Assembly (NCBI RefSeq): GCF_000455325.1
Contig: NZ_HG322951.1
Span: 1,100,717-1,164,716 of the forward strand
Direction of reading: 5' to 3'
Origin: Mycolicibacterium septicum DSM 44393
GTDB taxonomy: Bacteria; Actinomycetota; Actinomycetes; Mycobacteriales; Mycobacteriaceae
Length of the DNA stretch: 64,000 nucleotides
Positions within the stretch are counted from its first letter, which is position 1. Each line of letters begins with the position of its first letter. The notes under the pieces are model-generated. The model searched no databases, had not been told where the DNA came from, and saw nothing but the letters and a program-made list of their open reading frames with translations. A program made the translations under genes and the position numbers. This document shows, in pieces, positions 34,577-42,127 of this stretch.

Positions 34577-36466
34577 TCACCGGATGACCCGGTGCACGTC
34601 CTCTGTCACGTCGCCGCCCTCCTGGGCGATCCACGGCCCTTCGATCGACGGATCGATGATTCCGTCCTCCAGCCACGTGTAGCTGCCGGCGAGCACCTCA
34701 TGCGCCAGCGTGCGGTCGCTGTCGTCGCTGTTGTCCCAGAGTGCGGTGAACAGCTGCTCGGCCCGTACCCGGGACTGGCGGCAGAACGCGTCGGCGAGGT
34801 CGACCGCGGAGTCCGGCGTGCCGCTGCGGGTCCGCACGCAGGCCGCCGTCATCGCGAACAGCTCTGCCCCGATGTCGACGACCCGGCCGAGGAAGCGTTG
34901 TTTGTGTTCCAGCCCGCCCTGCCACCGCGACATCGCGTAGAAGGTGCTGCGGGCGAGTTTTCGGCTGGCCCGCTCGACATACCGCAGGTGCTCGGCCAGT
35001 GGGCCGAACTCGGTGAATGACGTTGGCAACTGACCTTTTCCGGTGACCAGGGTGGGCAGCCAGCGGGCGTAGAACTTGCCGGCCTGCGCGGCCGCTTTCG
35101 CCTTCTGCCTGAGGTCCGCATCCGGGTCGATGATGTCGCCGGCCACCGAGAGGTGCGCGTCGACCGCCTCGCGGGCCAGCATCAGATGCATGATCTCGGT
35201 GGAACCCTCGAAGATCCGGTTGATCCGCATATCGCGCAGGACCTGCTCGACGGGCACGCCGCGTTCCCCGCGGGCGGCCAGCGACTCGGCGGTCTCGAAG
35301 CCGCGGCCGCCACGAATCTGCACCAGCTCGTCGGCGATCAGCCATGCCATCTCGGAGCCGTAGAGCTTGGCCAGCGCGGCCTCGATCCGGATGTCGGTGC
35401 GGCCCGCGTCGGCCAATTCGCCGGCGAGCTGGACCATCGACTCGATGCCGTAGGCGGTGGCCGCGATGAACGCCACCTTGCCGGCCACCGCGTCGTGTTC
35501 ACCGACCGGCCGGCCCCACTGCACGCGTTCCTTCGACCATTCCCTGGCGATCTTCAGGCTCCACTTCGCCGTTCCGGTACACACGGCCGGCAGCGACAGG
35601 CGTCCTACGTTGAGCGTGGTCAGGGCGATCTTGAGCCCTTCTCCCTCGCGGCCGATGCGGTTTGCGGCCGGTACCCGCACGTCGGTCAGCTTGGTCAGAC
35701 CGTTCTCGATTCCGCGTAGTCCCATGAACGCGTTGCGGTTCGTGACAACGATGCCGGGCGTATCCGCCTCGACGACGAATGCGGTGATACCGCCGCGATG
35801 CCCGTCGCTCGCGGGCACCTGAGCCATCACCACGAGCAGGTCCGCGATGACACCGTTGGTGGTCCAGAGTTTGACCCCGTTGAGCAGGTAGTCCTCGCCG
35901 TCCGGCGTGGCGGTGGCGTGCAGCCGGGCCGGGTCACTGCCGACGTCCGGTTCGGTCAGCAGGAACGCGCTGATCTCCCGCGTGCACCGGGGCAGCCAGG
36001 TGCGCTTCTGCTCGGCTGTCCCGAACATCGACACCGGCTGCGGTACCCCGATCGACTGGTGCGCCGACAGCAAGGCGCCCAGCGCGGGGTGGACCGAGCC
36101 GACCAGGGTGAGTGCCTTGTTGTAGTACACCTGAGACAGGCCGAGCCCGTCGTATTCGGGGGAGATCTTCATCCCGAACGCGCCGAGCTCCTTCAGGCCC
36201 CGGATCACCTTGTCCGGGATCTGCGCGTCGCGTTCGATCACGGCGGCGTCGATCTGCGTCTCGCAGAACGCGCGCAGCTTGGCCAGAAATGCCTCGCCGT
36301 GCTCTGTCGCCTCGGCGGGACCACGCGGGTACGGATGGACCAGATCCAGCCGCAATCTGCCGAGGAACAGTTCTTTGCCGAAGCTGGGCTGGTGCCACTG
36401 CGCTTCCCGCGCTTCCTCGGCGACCTGCCTGGCCTGTCGTTCGTTGACTTCTCCGGTAGCGGTCAT
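34577..36466 (-). CDS. Long acyl-CoA dehydrogenase (VLCAD-like FadE)
   Basis: A 629-residue FAD acyl-CoA dehydrogenase, longer than the usual 380-400 by a C-terminal helical extension, as in very-long-chain enzymes. Motifs: LTEPDVGSDPARLHATA, GVKLWTTNGVIADLLVVMA, QIRGGRGFETAESLAARGERGVPVEQVLRD and catalytic glutamate region RIFEGSTEIMHLML. ATG 36466 has GGAGG six bases upstream; the GTG directly before it has poor spacing. It stands alone with a convergent-free neighbourhood; substrate unknown. Confidence 0.9.
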   Translation of the reverse strand: MTATGEVNERQARQVAEEAREAQWHQPSFGKELFLGRLRLDLVHPYPRGPAEATEHGEAFLAKLRAFCETQIDAAVIERDAQIPDKVIRGLKELGAFGMKISPEYDGLGLSQVYYNKALTLVGSVHPALGALLSAHQSIGVPQPVSMFGTAEQKRTWLPRCTREISAFLLTEPDVGSDPARLHATATPDGEDYLLNGVKLWTTNGVIADLLVVMAQVPASDGHRGGITAFVVEADTPGIVVTNRNAFMGLRGIENGLTKLTDVRVPAANRIGREGEGLKIALTTLNVGRLSLPAVCTGTAKWSLKIAREWSKERVQWGRPVGEHDAVAGKVAFIAATAYGIESMVQLAGELADAGRTDIRIEAALAKLYGSEMAWLIADELVQIRGGRGFETAESLAARGERGVPVEQVLRDMRINRIFEGSTEIMHLMLAREAVDAHLSVAGDIIDPDADLRQKAKAAAQAGKFYARWLPTLVTGKGQLPTSFTEFGPLAEHLRYVERASRKLARSTFYAMSRWQGGLEHKQRFLGRVVDIGAELFAMTAACVRTRSGTPDSAVDLADAFCRQSRVRAEQLFTALWDNSDDSDRTLAHEVLAGSYTWLEDGIIDPSIEGPWIAQEGGDVTEDVHRVIR

Positions 36467-36535
36467 CACCGGCCTCCATATATCGGGCCCTACTCGACGG
36501 TAACCCCGTTCGGGGGTGGGGTACCCGGCATTCGG

Positions 36536-37033
36536 TCAGGTCACGCCCTCGGGTGAGGTGGAGGCGTCCGGCCATAGTGCGAAGATCCGAAAAGTGCGGT
36601 CGCCCGCCCGTTCCTGCGCCAATGCGTAATTGGGCCAGAAATCGAGAATGGTGTGCCACGCGCGCTGACGTTCCGTGCCGGCAAGCAGCTCGACGCGGAC
36701 GGTTTCGCGGTGGCCGTCGCGATCGACGTAAGCGTGGCCGGTGGCCCCGAGATTGCGTGCCCACTCCGGATGTTCCGCGAGTCCCCAGTTGGAGCCGACA
36801 ACAAGCAGCGCGTGGCCGTCCGGAACGTATTGAACGGTGACGGTCCGCGGGATCCGCGACTTGCGCCCGGTAACCGTCAATTGGAGCGACGGCAGCCCGG
36901 CCAGCTCGAGTACGCCGATCCGACCGCGGCTGAACCGGCGCAGCAGGCGCTCGACCGGCGGGAGCAACCGGTGCCATTTGAGCAGCAGCCGATACGAATA
37001 CGGACTGCCGGCCACCGCGCGGAGGAGTCCCAT
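36536..37033 (-). CDS. F420-type deazaflavin-dependent nitroreductase family protein
   Basis: A 165-residue protein of the Ddn-like split-barrel family, which uses reduced coenzyme F420. Motifs: LELAGLPSLQLTVTGRKSRIPRTVTVQYV, VVGSNWGLAEHPEWARNL and ALWP near the end. Likely a quinone or nitro-compound reductase at the membrane surface. ATG 37033 has TATGCT 6 nt upstream, a leaderless pattern; an in-frame ATG at 37087 would overlap the divergent promoter. It shares a 63-bp region with the MarR gene, which may repress it. Confidence 0.88.
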   Translation of the reverse strand: MGLLRAVAGSPYSYRLLLKWHRLLPPVERLLRRFSRGRIGVLELAGLPSLQLTVTGRKSRIPRTVTVQYVPDGHALLVVGSNWGLAEHPEWARNLGATGHAYVDRDGHRETVRVELLAGTERQRAWHTILDFWPNYALAQERAGDRTFRIFALWPDASTSPEGVT

Positions 37034-37039
37034 CCGGTC

Positions 37040-37045
37040 AGCATA
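37040..37045 (-). promoter_or_regulatory. Putative leaderless -10 hexamer for the F420-type reductase
   Basis: TATGCT on the minus strand, then 6 nt and ATG 37033. Confidence 0.5.
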
Positions 37046-37084
37046 GGAGCGTTGTGGAGGATGACCCGCCGATGCGCGGACCGT

Positions 37085-37090
37085 CATACT
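37085..37090 (+). promoter_or_regulatory. Putative leaderless -10 hexamer for marR
   Basis: CATACT, 6 nt, then GTG 37097. First base deviates from TANNNT. Confidence 0.35.
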
Positions 37091-37096
37091 GACGAA

Positions 37097-37603
37097 GTGA
37101 CGCCGAGAAAAGTGCGGGACACATCACCGAAGCAGGGGTGGCTGACGCCGAAGCAGCAGCGCGCCTGGATCGCCTACATGCGCGTGCAACTGCGGATGAA
37201 CTACGAGATGAACCGCCAGTTGCAGGCCGACTCCGGGTTGTCGCTGGCCGACTACGACGTGCTGGTGGCGTTGAGCGCGCGTGACGAGGGCATGCGCGTC
37301 GGCGATCTCGCCGCGCAGATCGGCTGGGAGCGCAGTCGGCTCTCACATCAGTTGCGGCGCATGGAGGAACGCGGCCTGACCGAACGCCGCCCCAGCGCCG
37401 AGGACGGCCGCACGACCAATGTCATGCTCACCGAGACCGGGCAGCGGGCCATCGAGGAGGCCGCGCCCGCCCATGTCGATCTGGTGCGCAGCCTCTTCTT
37501 CGATCCACTGCCCGACAACCTGCTGGCACCGTTCACCGCGGCACTCGAACATATCCACGTCAACCTCAATCACAACAGCTCACTACCTGCCGCGCCGAGC
37601 TAG
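37097..37603 (+). CDS. MarR-family transcriptional regulator
   Basis: A 168-residue winged-helix regulator. Core: SLADYDVLVALSARDEGMRVGDLAAQIGWERSRLSHQLRRMEERGLTERRPSAEDGRTTNVMLTETGQ, in which the DGR wing is typical. Start GTG 37097 is chosen by divergence and the -10; GTG 37112 is possible. Two near-identical palindromes, at 37606-37627 just after this gene and 38003-38022, mark it as the local regulator of the NTF2-like and SDR genes. Confidence 0.88.
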   Translation: MTPRKVRDTSPKQGWLTPKQQRAWIAYMRVQLRMNYEMNRQLQADSGLSLADYDVLVALSARDEGMRVGDLAAQIGWERSRLSHQLRRMEERGLTERRPSAEDGRTTNVMLTETGQRAIEEAAPAHVDLVRSLFFDPLPDNLLAPFTAALEHIHVNLNHNSSLPAAPS

Positions 37604-37605
37604 CA

Positions 37606-37627
37606 TTTAGGTGAACTATCACCTAAA
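37606..37627. promoter_or_regulatory. MarR-type operator upstream of the NTF2-like gene
   Basis: TTTAGGTGA-ACTA-TCACCTAAA, perfect 9-bp arms with a 4-bp spacer, 16 bp before ATG 37644. The same arrangement recurs at 38003-38022. Confidence 0.7.
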
Positions 37628-37643
37628 AGTCAGGAGTGGAGCA

Positions 37644-38006
37644 ATGGGTGACGTCACTACCCGCCTCATGGAGGCCAATCTTCTCGCCGTGTTCGACCAG
37701 CGCGACCCGAAGCTCCGCGCTGAAGCCATTGCGACCACCTACGCGGACGACGTGCAGTGGATCGACGATGACGGCGTTGCCACCGGACACGACGAGCTCA
37801 ACGCCAAAGCGGCTGAGCTGCAGGAAAGGCTGGAGGGGCTGCATTTCGTGAAGGCTGGTCCAGTCCGCAAGACTCGCGGGCTCGGATTTCTGGCCTGGGA
37901 AGTGCGCACCGCGGACGATGTCGCGGTGGCATCGGGCTTCGACGTGGCCGAGATATCGAGTGAGCGAATCGTTCGGATGTGGACAGTGCTGAACTCTCCG
38001 GAATAG
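37644..38006 (+). CDS. SnoaL/NTF2-like protein
   Basis: A 120-residue protein of the NTF2-like fold: TRLMEANLLAVFDQRDPKLRAEAIATTYADDVQWID, then GHDELNAKAAELQERLEGLHF and a final strand set. Members act as isomerases, hydrolases or small-ligand binders; no catalytic set is evident. ATG 37644 has AGGAGTGGAG upstream. Operator-like palindromes flank it on both sides, and its stop lies inside the second one. Confidence 0.8.
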   Translation: MGDVTTRLMEANLLAVFDQRDPKLRAEAIATTYADDVQWIDDDGVATGHDELNAKAAELQERLEGLHFVKAGPVRKTRGLGFLAWEVRTADDVAVASGFDVAEISSERIVRMWTVLNSPE

Positions 38007-38022
38007 GTGATATGTCACTTAT
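38003..38022. promoter_or_regulatory. Second MarR-type operator, upstream of the SDR gene
   Basis: ATAGGTGA-TATG-TCACTTAT, same half-sites and spacer as 37606-37627 with one mismatched pair. It overlaps the NTF2-like stop codon and is 46 bp before the SDR start. Confidence 0.65.
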
Positions 38023-38067
38023 GTTGTAGCGGTCGGAACACGAACCACACACGAACGGAGTCCGATC

Positions 38068-38808
38068 ATGGGACAGCTCGACGGCAAGACGGCACTGGTC
38101 ACCGGAGGAACCTCGGGCATCGGCCTGGCCACCGCACGACGGCTCGCCGACGAAGGTGCCTACGTCTTCATCACCGGCCGCGACCGCGCCCGCCTGGACG
38201 ACGCGGCCGCCTCCATCGGCGCCCACGGCATCCAGAGCGACATCAGCAAGATCGACGAGCTCGACACCCTCGCCGAGGAGATCGGCAAGCGCGGCAGGGG
38301 GCTCGACGTCGTCTTCGCCAACGCGGGCGGCGGCGACTTCGCGACGCTCGCCGACGTCACCCCGGAGCACTACCGGGACAACTTCGATCGCAACGTGGCC
38401 GGCACGGTGTTCACGGTGCAGAAGGTGCTGCCGCTGCTCAACGAGGGCGCCTCGATCGTCCTCGCCGGCTCCACCGCCGCTTCCGAGGGGGTGCCCGCGT
38501 TCGGGCTCTACGCGGCATCCAAGGCGGCCATCCGCTCGCTCGGCCGCACCTGGGCTGCTGAACTGGCCGACCGCAAGATCCGCGTCAACACCGTCGTGCC
38601 CGGGCCGATCGAAACGCCTGGGCTGACGGGTTTGGCGCCGGCTGACCAGAAGCAGGATCTGCTCGACGGTATGGCCGCGCAGGTGCCGATGAAGCGGCTC
38701 GGCCGCCCCGAGGAGATCGCCTCTGCCGTGCTGTTCCTGGCCTCGGATCAGAGCAGCTTCATGACCGGGGCGGAGTTGGCCGTCGACGGCGGGCAGATTC
38801 AGATCTGA
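38068..38808 (+). CDS. Short-chain dehydrogenase/reductase
   Basis: A 246-residue SDR. NAD(P) motif TGGTSGIG, structural FANAGGG, catalytic serine in VLAGSTAASEG and YxxxK in YAASK; the arginines in the first turn (FITGRDRARL) favour NADP. C-terminal DGGQIQI is typical of classical SDRs. CGGAG precedes ATG 38068. Likely under the MarR regulator; substrate unknown. Confidence 0.92.
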   Translation: MGQLDGKTALVTGGTSGIGLATARRLADEGAYVFITGRDRARLDDAAASIGAHGIQSDISKIDELDTLAEEIGKRGRGLDVVFANAGGGDFATLADVTPEHYRDNFDRNVAGTVFTVQKVLPLLNEGASIVLAGSTAASEGVPAFGLYAASKAAIRSLGRTWAAELADRKIRVNTVVPGPIETPGLTGLAPADQKQDLLDGMAAQVPMKRLGRPEEIASAVLFLASDQSSFMTGAELAVDGGQIQI

Positions 38809-38848
38809 CGCCAGTGCAGGCTCCGTCCGCCGGAAACCGTCCCGCTAC

Positions 38849-38861
38849 ACTTACCGTAAGT
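38849..38861. promoter_or_regulatory. Palindrome upstream of the CoA-transferase
   Basis: ACTTAC-C-GTAAGT, perfect 6-bp arms about one base, 19 bp before the start codon. Resembles TetR operators; no regulator is adjacent. Confidence 0.5.
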
Positions 38862-38880
38862 CCGACGGTTAGGAGCCGCG

Positions 38881-40104
38881 TTGATCAAGGTCATGCAGGG
38901 CGTGCGGGTGCTTGAGGTCGCTCAGTTCACCTTCGTACCGGCGGCGGGGGCCATCCTCGCGGACTGGGGCGCCGACGTCATCAAGGTGGAGCACCCGGTG
39001 CGCGGCGACACCCAGCGCGGCTTCATCAACATGGGCGGATTCCAGCTCGACCCCAACCGGCATCCGCTCATCGAGCACCCGAACCGCGGCAAGCGCAGCG
39101 TCGGCATCGACGTCTCGACCCCCGGCGGCCAGGAGATCCTGTACGAGATCGCCAAGACCGCCGATGTGTTCCTCACCAATTACCTGCCCGCCCAACGGCA
39201 GAAGAACAAGTTCGACGTCGAGCACATCCGCGCGGTGAACCCGAACATCATCTATGCCCGCGGCAGTGCGTACGGAGACAAGGGGCCGGAGCGCGACACC
39301 GGCGGCTTCGACGGCACCGCGTTCTGGACCCGCAGCGGCGTCGGGCACGCCCTCACGCCGGAGGCGATCAACGGTGCTCTGTCCCAGGGCATCCCAGCCT
39401 TCGGCGATTCGATCGGCGGGATGAACATCGCCGGTGGCATCGCCGCGGCCTTGTTCCACCGGGAGCGCACCGGAGAAACCGCCGAGATCGACGTCTCGCT
39501 GCTCAGCACCGCCTGGTGGGCAGCCGGTGCCAGCGTCACCCAGGGCATGGAGACAGGTGAGACGATGCGCTCTCTGATGCCGGACGATGCCACCTCGGTC
39601 AACCCGTTCATGGCCAACTACCGGACTTCCGACGGAGGCACCATCAACCTGTGCATCGTCAGTCCGACCGGCTACATCCGCGATGCCTTCGAACACCTCG
39701 GTCTGCCCGAATTGGCCGACGACCCGCGGTTCTGCGACGTGATGCCGCTGATCGAGAATGCCTCGGAAGGCGTCGAACTCATCGCGCAGGCGATCGGCAG
39801 CAAGCCGTTCGAGTACTGGCGCCAGCATCTCAAGACCATGAAGGGCCAATGGGCGCCGTTCCAGAGCCTGGTCGACCTCGCCGGTGACGATCAGGCCGTC
39901 GCCAACGACATGATCGTCGAGGTGGAGGCCACCGACGGCGGCAAGCCGTTCAAGGTCGTGCGAGGGCCCGTGCAGTTCAATCACGAACCCCTGGAGACCA
40001 CGCGCGCGCCACAGGCCTCCGAGCACACCGAGATCGTCCTGATGGAACTCGGCATCGACTGGGATCGGATCAGCGAGCTCAAGGACTCCGGCGCGATCGC
40101 CTGA
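38881..40104 (+). CDS. Class III CoA-transferase (CaiB/BaiF family)
   Basis: A 407-residue CoA-transferase moving CoA between carboxylic acids, or an acyl-CoA racemase-like member. Motifs: GVRVLEVAQFTFVPAAGAILADWGADVIKVEHPVRGD, GKRSVGIDVSTPGGQEI and the central ARGSAYGDKGPERDTGGFDGTAFW. The usual catalytic aspartate is the D of DTGGFDG. Start is TTG 38881, with AGGAG seven bases before it; ATG 38893 would remove four residues. Substrate unknown. Confidence 0.9.
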   Translation: MIKVMQGVRVLEVAQFTFVPAAGAILADWGADVIKVEHPVRGDTQRGFINMGGFQLDPNRHPLIEHPNRGKRSVGIDVSTPGGQEILYEIAKTADVFLTNYLPAQRQKNKFDVEHIRAVNPNIIYARGSAYGDKGPERDTGGFDGTAFWTRSGVGHALTPEAINGALSQGIPAFGDSIGGMNIAGGIAAALFHRERTGETAEIDVSLLSTAWWAAGASVTQGMETGETMRSLMPDDATSVNPFMANYRTSDGGTINLCIVSPTGYIRDAFEHLGLPELADDPRFCDVMPLIENASEGVELIAQAIGSKPFEYWRQHLKTMKGQWAPFQSLVDLAGDDQAVANDMIVEVEATDGGKPFKVVRGPVQFNHEPLETTRAPQASEHTEIVLMELGIDWDRISELKDSGAIA

Positions 40105-40105
40105 G

Positions 40106-40420
40106 CTAGTTGCAGCCGCCCGCGTGCACCCACCGGCCGTTGTAGCCGATGCAGCCGCTGACGTTCGCGCCCGGCGGCGGTGGTGGCGGGTCCTCGGGGA
40201 GCGGCGCGTAGTACGTCGGCGGTGGCACGTACGGGGAGACCGCATCGGCGATGTTGACGCAGCCGCCCACCGAGATCCGCCGGCCGGCACTCGCGCATAC
40301 GTCGGCGTTGGCGGTCCCGGCCGGGGCGGCCAGGACGATGGCGCCGGGCAGCGCGGTGAAGGCGAGCGCGACGATGGCCGCGCGGAGCCAGGACGATCGA
40401 GGCGTTGGGGTGTTCATCAT
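40106..40420 (-). CDS. Small secreted cysteine-repeat protein
   Basis: 104 residues with a signal peptide (WLRAAIVALAFTALPGAIVLA, likely cut after TANA). The mature part has two copies of a C-x(3,4)-G-R-x4-GGC motif, one at VCASAGRRISVGGC and one at GCIGYNGRWVHAGGC, joined by a proline-rich linker (PEDPPPPPP). Two disulfide-closed loops are likely. ATG 40420 overlaps the haemophore-like gene's stop (ATGA); the next codon is also ATG. Function unknown. Confidence 0.75.
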   Translation of the reverse strand: MMNTPTPRSSWLRAAIVALAFTALPGAIVLAAPAGTANADVCASAGRRISVGGCVNIADAVSPYVPPPTYYAPLPEDPPPPPPGANVSGCIGYNGRWVHAGGCN

Positions 40421-40803
40421 TGTCCTAATGGCTGATCAGGTGCCTTGATACCGCACCGGGCTCGGAAATCGGTGAGTGGTTGACGGATTCCGGCGAGGTC
40501 GGCGTGGGCCTGCGGGTTGGCGTCGAAGAAGGCGCGAGTGGCCTCCGGGGTCTCCTCGTCCGGACGGCCTCGCAGACTTGTGTAGAAATCGTTCACATCC
40601 GGGTGGGTGAACAGGTATGTCGACGTCGAGGCGGCGACGCCCGAGGCGATGCCTGCGAGGTCGGCGGCCGTGCAGTCGGGCGGGCGCGGCGGCGGGTCGG
40701 CCACGGCGGTCACGGGGCTGAACAGACCGACAGCGACCCCGACGGCGCCGGCCGCGAAAGCCGGGACCATTCCGTAGCGCACCGTGGAAAGTGTGCGGGA
40801 CAC
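40417..40803 (-). CDS. Haemophore-like secreted haem-binding protein (Rv0203 family)
   Basis: 128 residues: signal peptide (about 1-35, ending TAVADP) and a helical domain with the family pattern CTAADLAGIASGVAASTSTYLFTHPDVNDF, FFDANPQAHADLAGIRQPLTDFRARC. The two cysteines bracket the domain and probably form a disulfide. Family members bind haem outside the cell, but the haem-coordinating tyrosine/histidines are not certain here. GTG 40803 has AAGGAG seven bases before it. Forms an overlapping pair with the small cysteine protein. Confidence 0.78.
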   Translation of the reverse strand: MSRTLSTVRYGMVPAFAAGAVGVAVGLFSPVTAVADPPPRPPDCTAADLAGIASGVAASTSTYLFTHPDVNDFYTSLRGRPDEETPEATRAFFDANPQAHADLAGIRQPLTDFRARCGIKAPDQPLGQ

Positions 40804-40936
40804 AGCGGGACTCCTTCCCGAGGTGGGCAGGTGCCGATTGCATCGCCCGGCGGGCCGAACATTAGCAGGTGGGAAGGGGTATGCGCGATGGATTGTTCGC
40901 TCGGCAAAGATGTGGTTCGGCTTGGTGGGCCGGTGT

Positions 40937-41953
40937 TCAGGGCCGAGGCGGCGACGCGATCCGGGTGTTGCGGTAGGCCGTGGGAGTCGTGCCGAACCAC
41001 CGTTTGCAGGACCGGGTGAGGACGCTCTGCTCGGCGTAGCCGAGTTGGCGGCACAGCTGGTCGAGGCCGAGATCGGTGTCGAGCAGCAGGCGTTGCGCGG
41101 AATCGCGCCGGGTCTGGTCGACCAGGTCGGCGAATGTGGTGTTCTCGGCGCGCAGCCGCCGCTGTAGTGCCTTGGGGTGGAGACCGATGTGACCGGCGAT
41201 GTCGGTCAGGCCGATGGCCCCGGTGGGCAGGAGCTGGCGCACCAGGGTGCGCACCAGTTGGCTGGTCGCCGGGTTGAATTCGCCCATCACCTGGGCGAGG
41301 TAATCGACCGCGGTCTGGTGGGCGAGTTGATCGGCGGGCAGTGGGCGCTGCAGGTCGGTGGTGCGCAGGGTGAAGCCTGCGACAGGCTCGAAAAAGCTTG
41401 GCGGGCAGCCGAAGTAGTTCTGATAGTGGTCGGCGGAAGTCAGCGCGGGATGGGGCAGGTGCACCGCGACAGGCCGGTAGGCTGCGCCGAGGAACAGTCG
41501 CAGTACCCGAAGAGTGACGCCCAGGGACAGCTCGATGGCCTGGGCTTGCGGAGGTGACGGGTCGAGAAGATATTCGAACTCGAAGCGTCGTAGATCCGGA
41601 TCGAGATGTGTGGTCACGCGCGCGGTGATCGAGGGGCTGTAGGCCGCCATGAACTTGTCGAAAATCATGAAGGCTTCGGCAACAGTGGCGGCATTGCGAC
41701 CCGCAAGCCCGACGGGACCCAGGATGTCGATGCCTTGACGGAGTGCCAAACGCCGTCCGAAGTCTGGGGTTTCGAGTGCGGTGGCGGTGTGCTCGAGCAT
41801 CTGCGCGCCGTTGGGAAGCGAGATGAAGCGGTCGTGGCGACCGACGTCGTCGTAGGGGATGTGGGCGGCAGCGACCAGAGCGCGACTGTCCCCGCCGAGT
41901 TCGGTGACGAGCTGGTGAAAATTCGTGAGCGCCGTCCCCCGAATCACGGCCAT
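40937..41953 (-). CDS. AraC-family transcriptional regulator
   Basis: A 338-residue regulator with an N-terminal AraC ligand-binding-type domain (as in OruR-like regulators: LPNGAQMLEHTATALETPDFGRRLALRQG) and a C-terminal AraC helix-turn-helix pair (GLTDIAGHIGLHPKALQRRLRAENTTFADL ... LDQLCRQLGYAEQSVLTRSCKRWFGTTPTAYR). ATG 41953 chosen; an ATG at 41989 lies in the repeat region. Divergent from the DUF1254 lipoprotein, its probable target, with phased TGTC repeats between. Confidence 0.87.
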   Translation of the reverse strand: MAVIRGTALTNFHQLVTELGGDSRALVAAAHIPYDDVGRHDRFISLPNGAQMLEHTATALETPDFGRRLALRQGIDILGPVGLAGRNAATVAEAFMIFDKFMAAYSPSITARVTTHLDPDLRRFEFEYLLDPSPPQAQAIELSLGVTLRVLRLFLGAAYRPVAVHLPHPALTSADHYQNYFGCPPSFFEPVAGFTLRTTDLQRPLPADQLAHQTAVDYLAQVMGEFNPATSQLVRTLVRQLLPTGAIGLTDIAGHIGLHPKALQRRLRAENTTFADLVDQTRRDSAQRLLLDTDLGLDQLCRQLGYAEQSVLTRSCKRWFGTTPTAYRNTRIASPPRP

Positions 41954-42002
41954 GTCCCAGACTGTCAAAGATTTGTCCTGGAATGTCAAGACAGATGTTG
42001 TC
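41953..42002 (+). promoter_or_regulatory. Helically phased TGTC repeats, AraC-type operator
   Basis: TGTC occurs at 41953, 41963, 41974, 41984 and 41999 on the plus strand, i.e. mostly 10-11 bp apart on one face of the helix. AraC proteins bind direct repeats, and the array lies at the araC start and about 130 bp before the DUF1254 gene. Confidence 0.45.
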
Positions 42003-42127
42003 GGTTTGCTGCAAAGTGAATGCCCGGGTCGGGGTGAATCGGCTGCGCGGCTTGCCCAACCAGTGACCGGCGCACCCGCGTCGTGTACCGCTGGTCGGCG
42101 GAAAACCCAAGAGAGGAATGACTTTTC

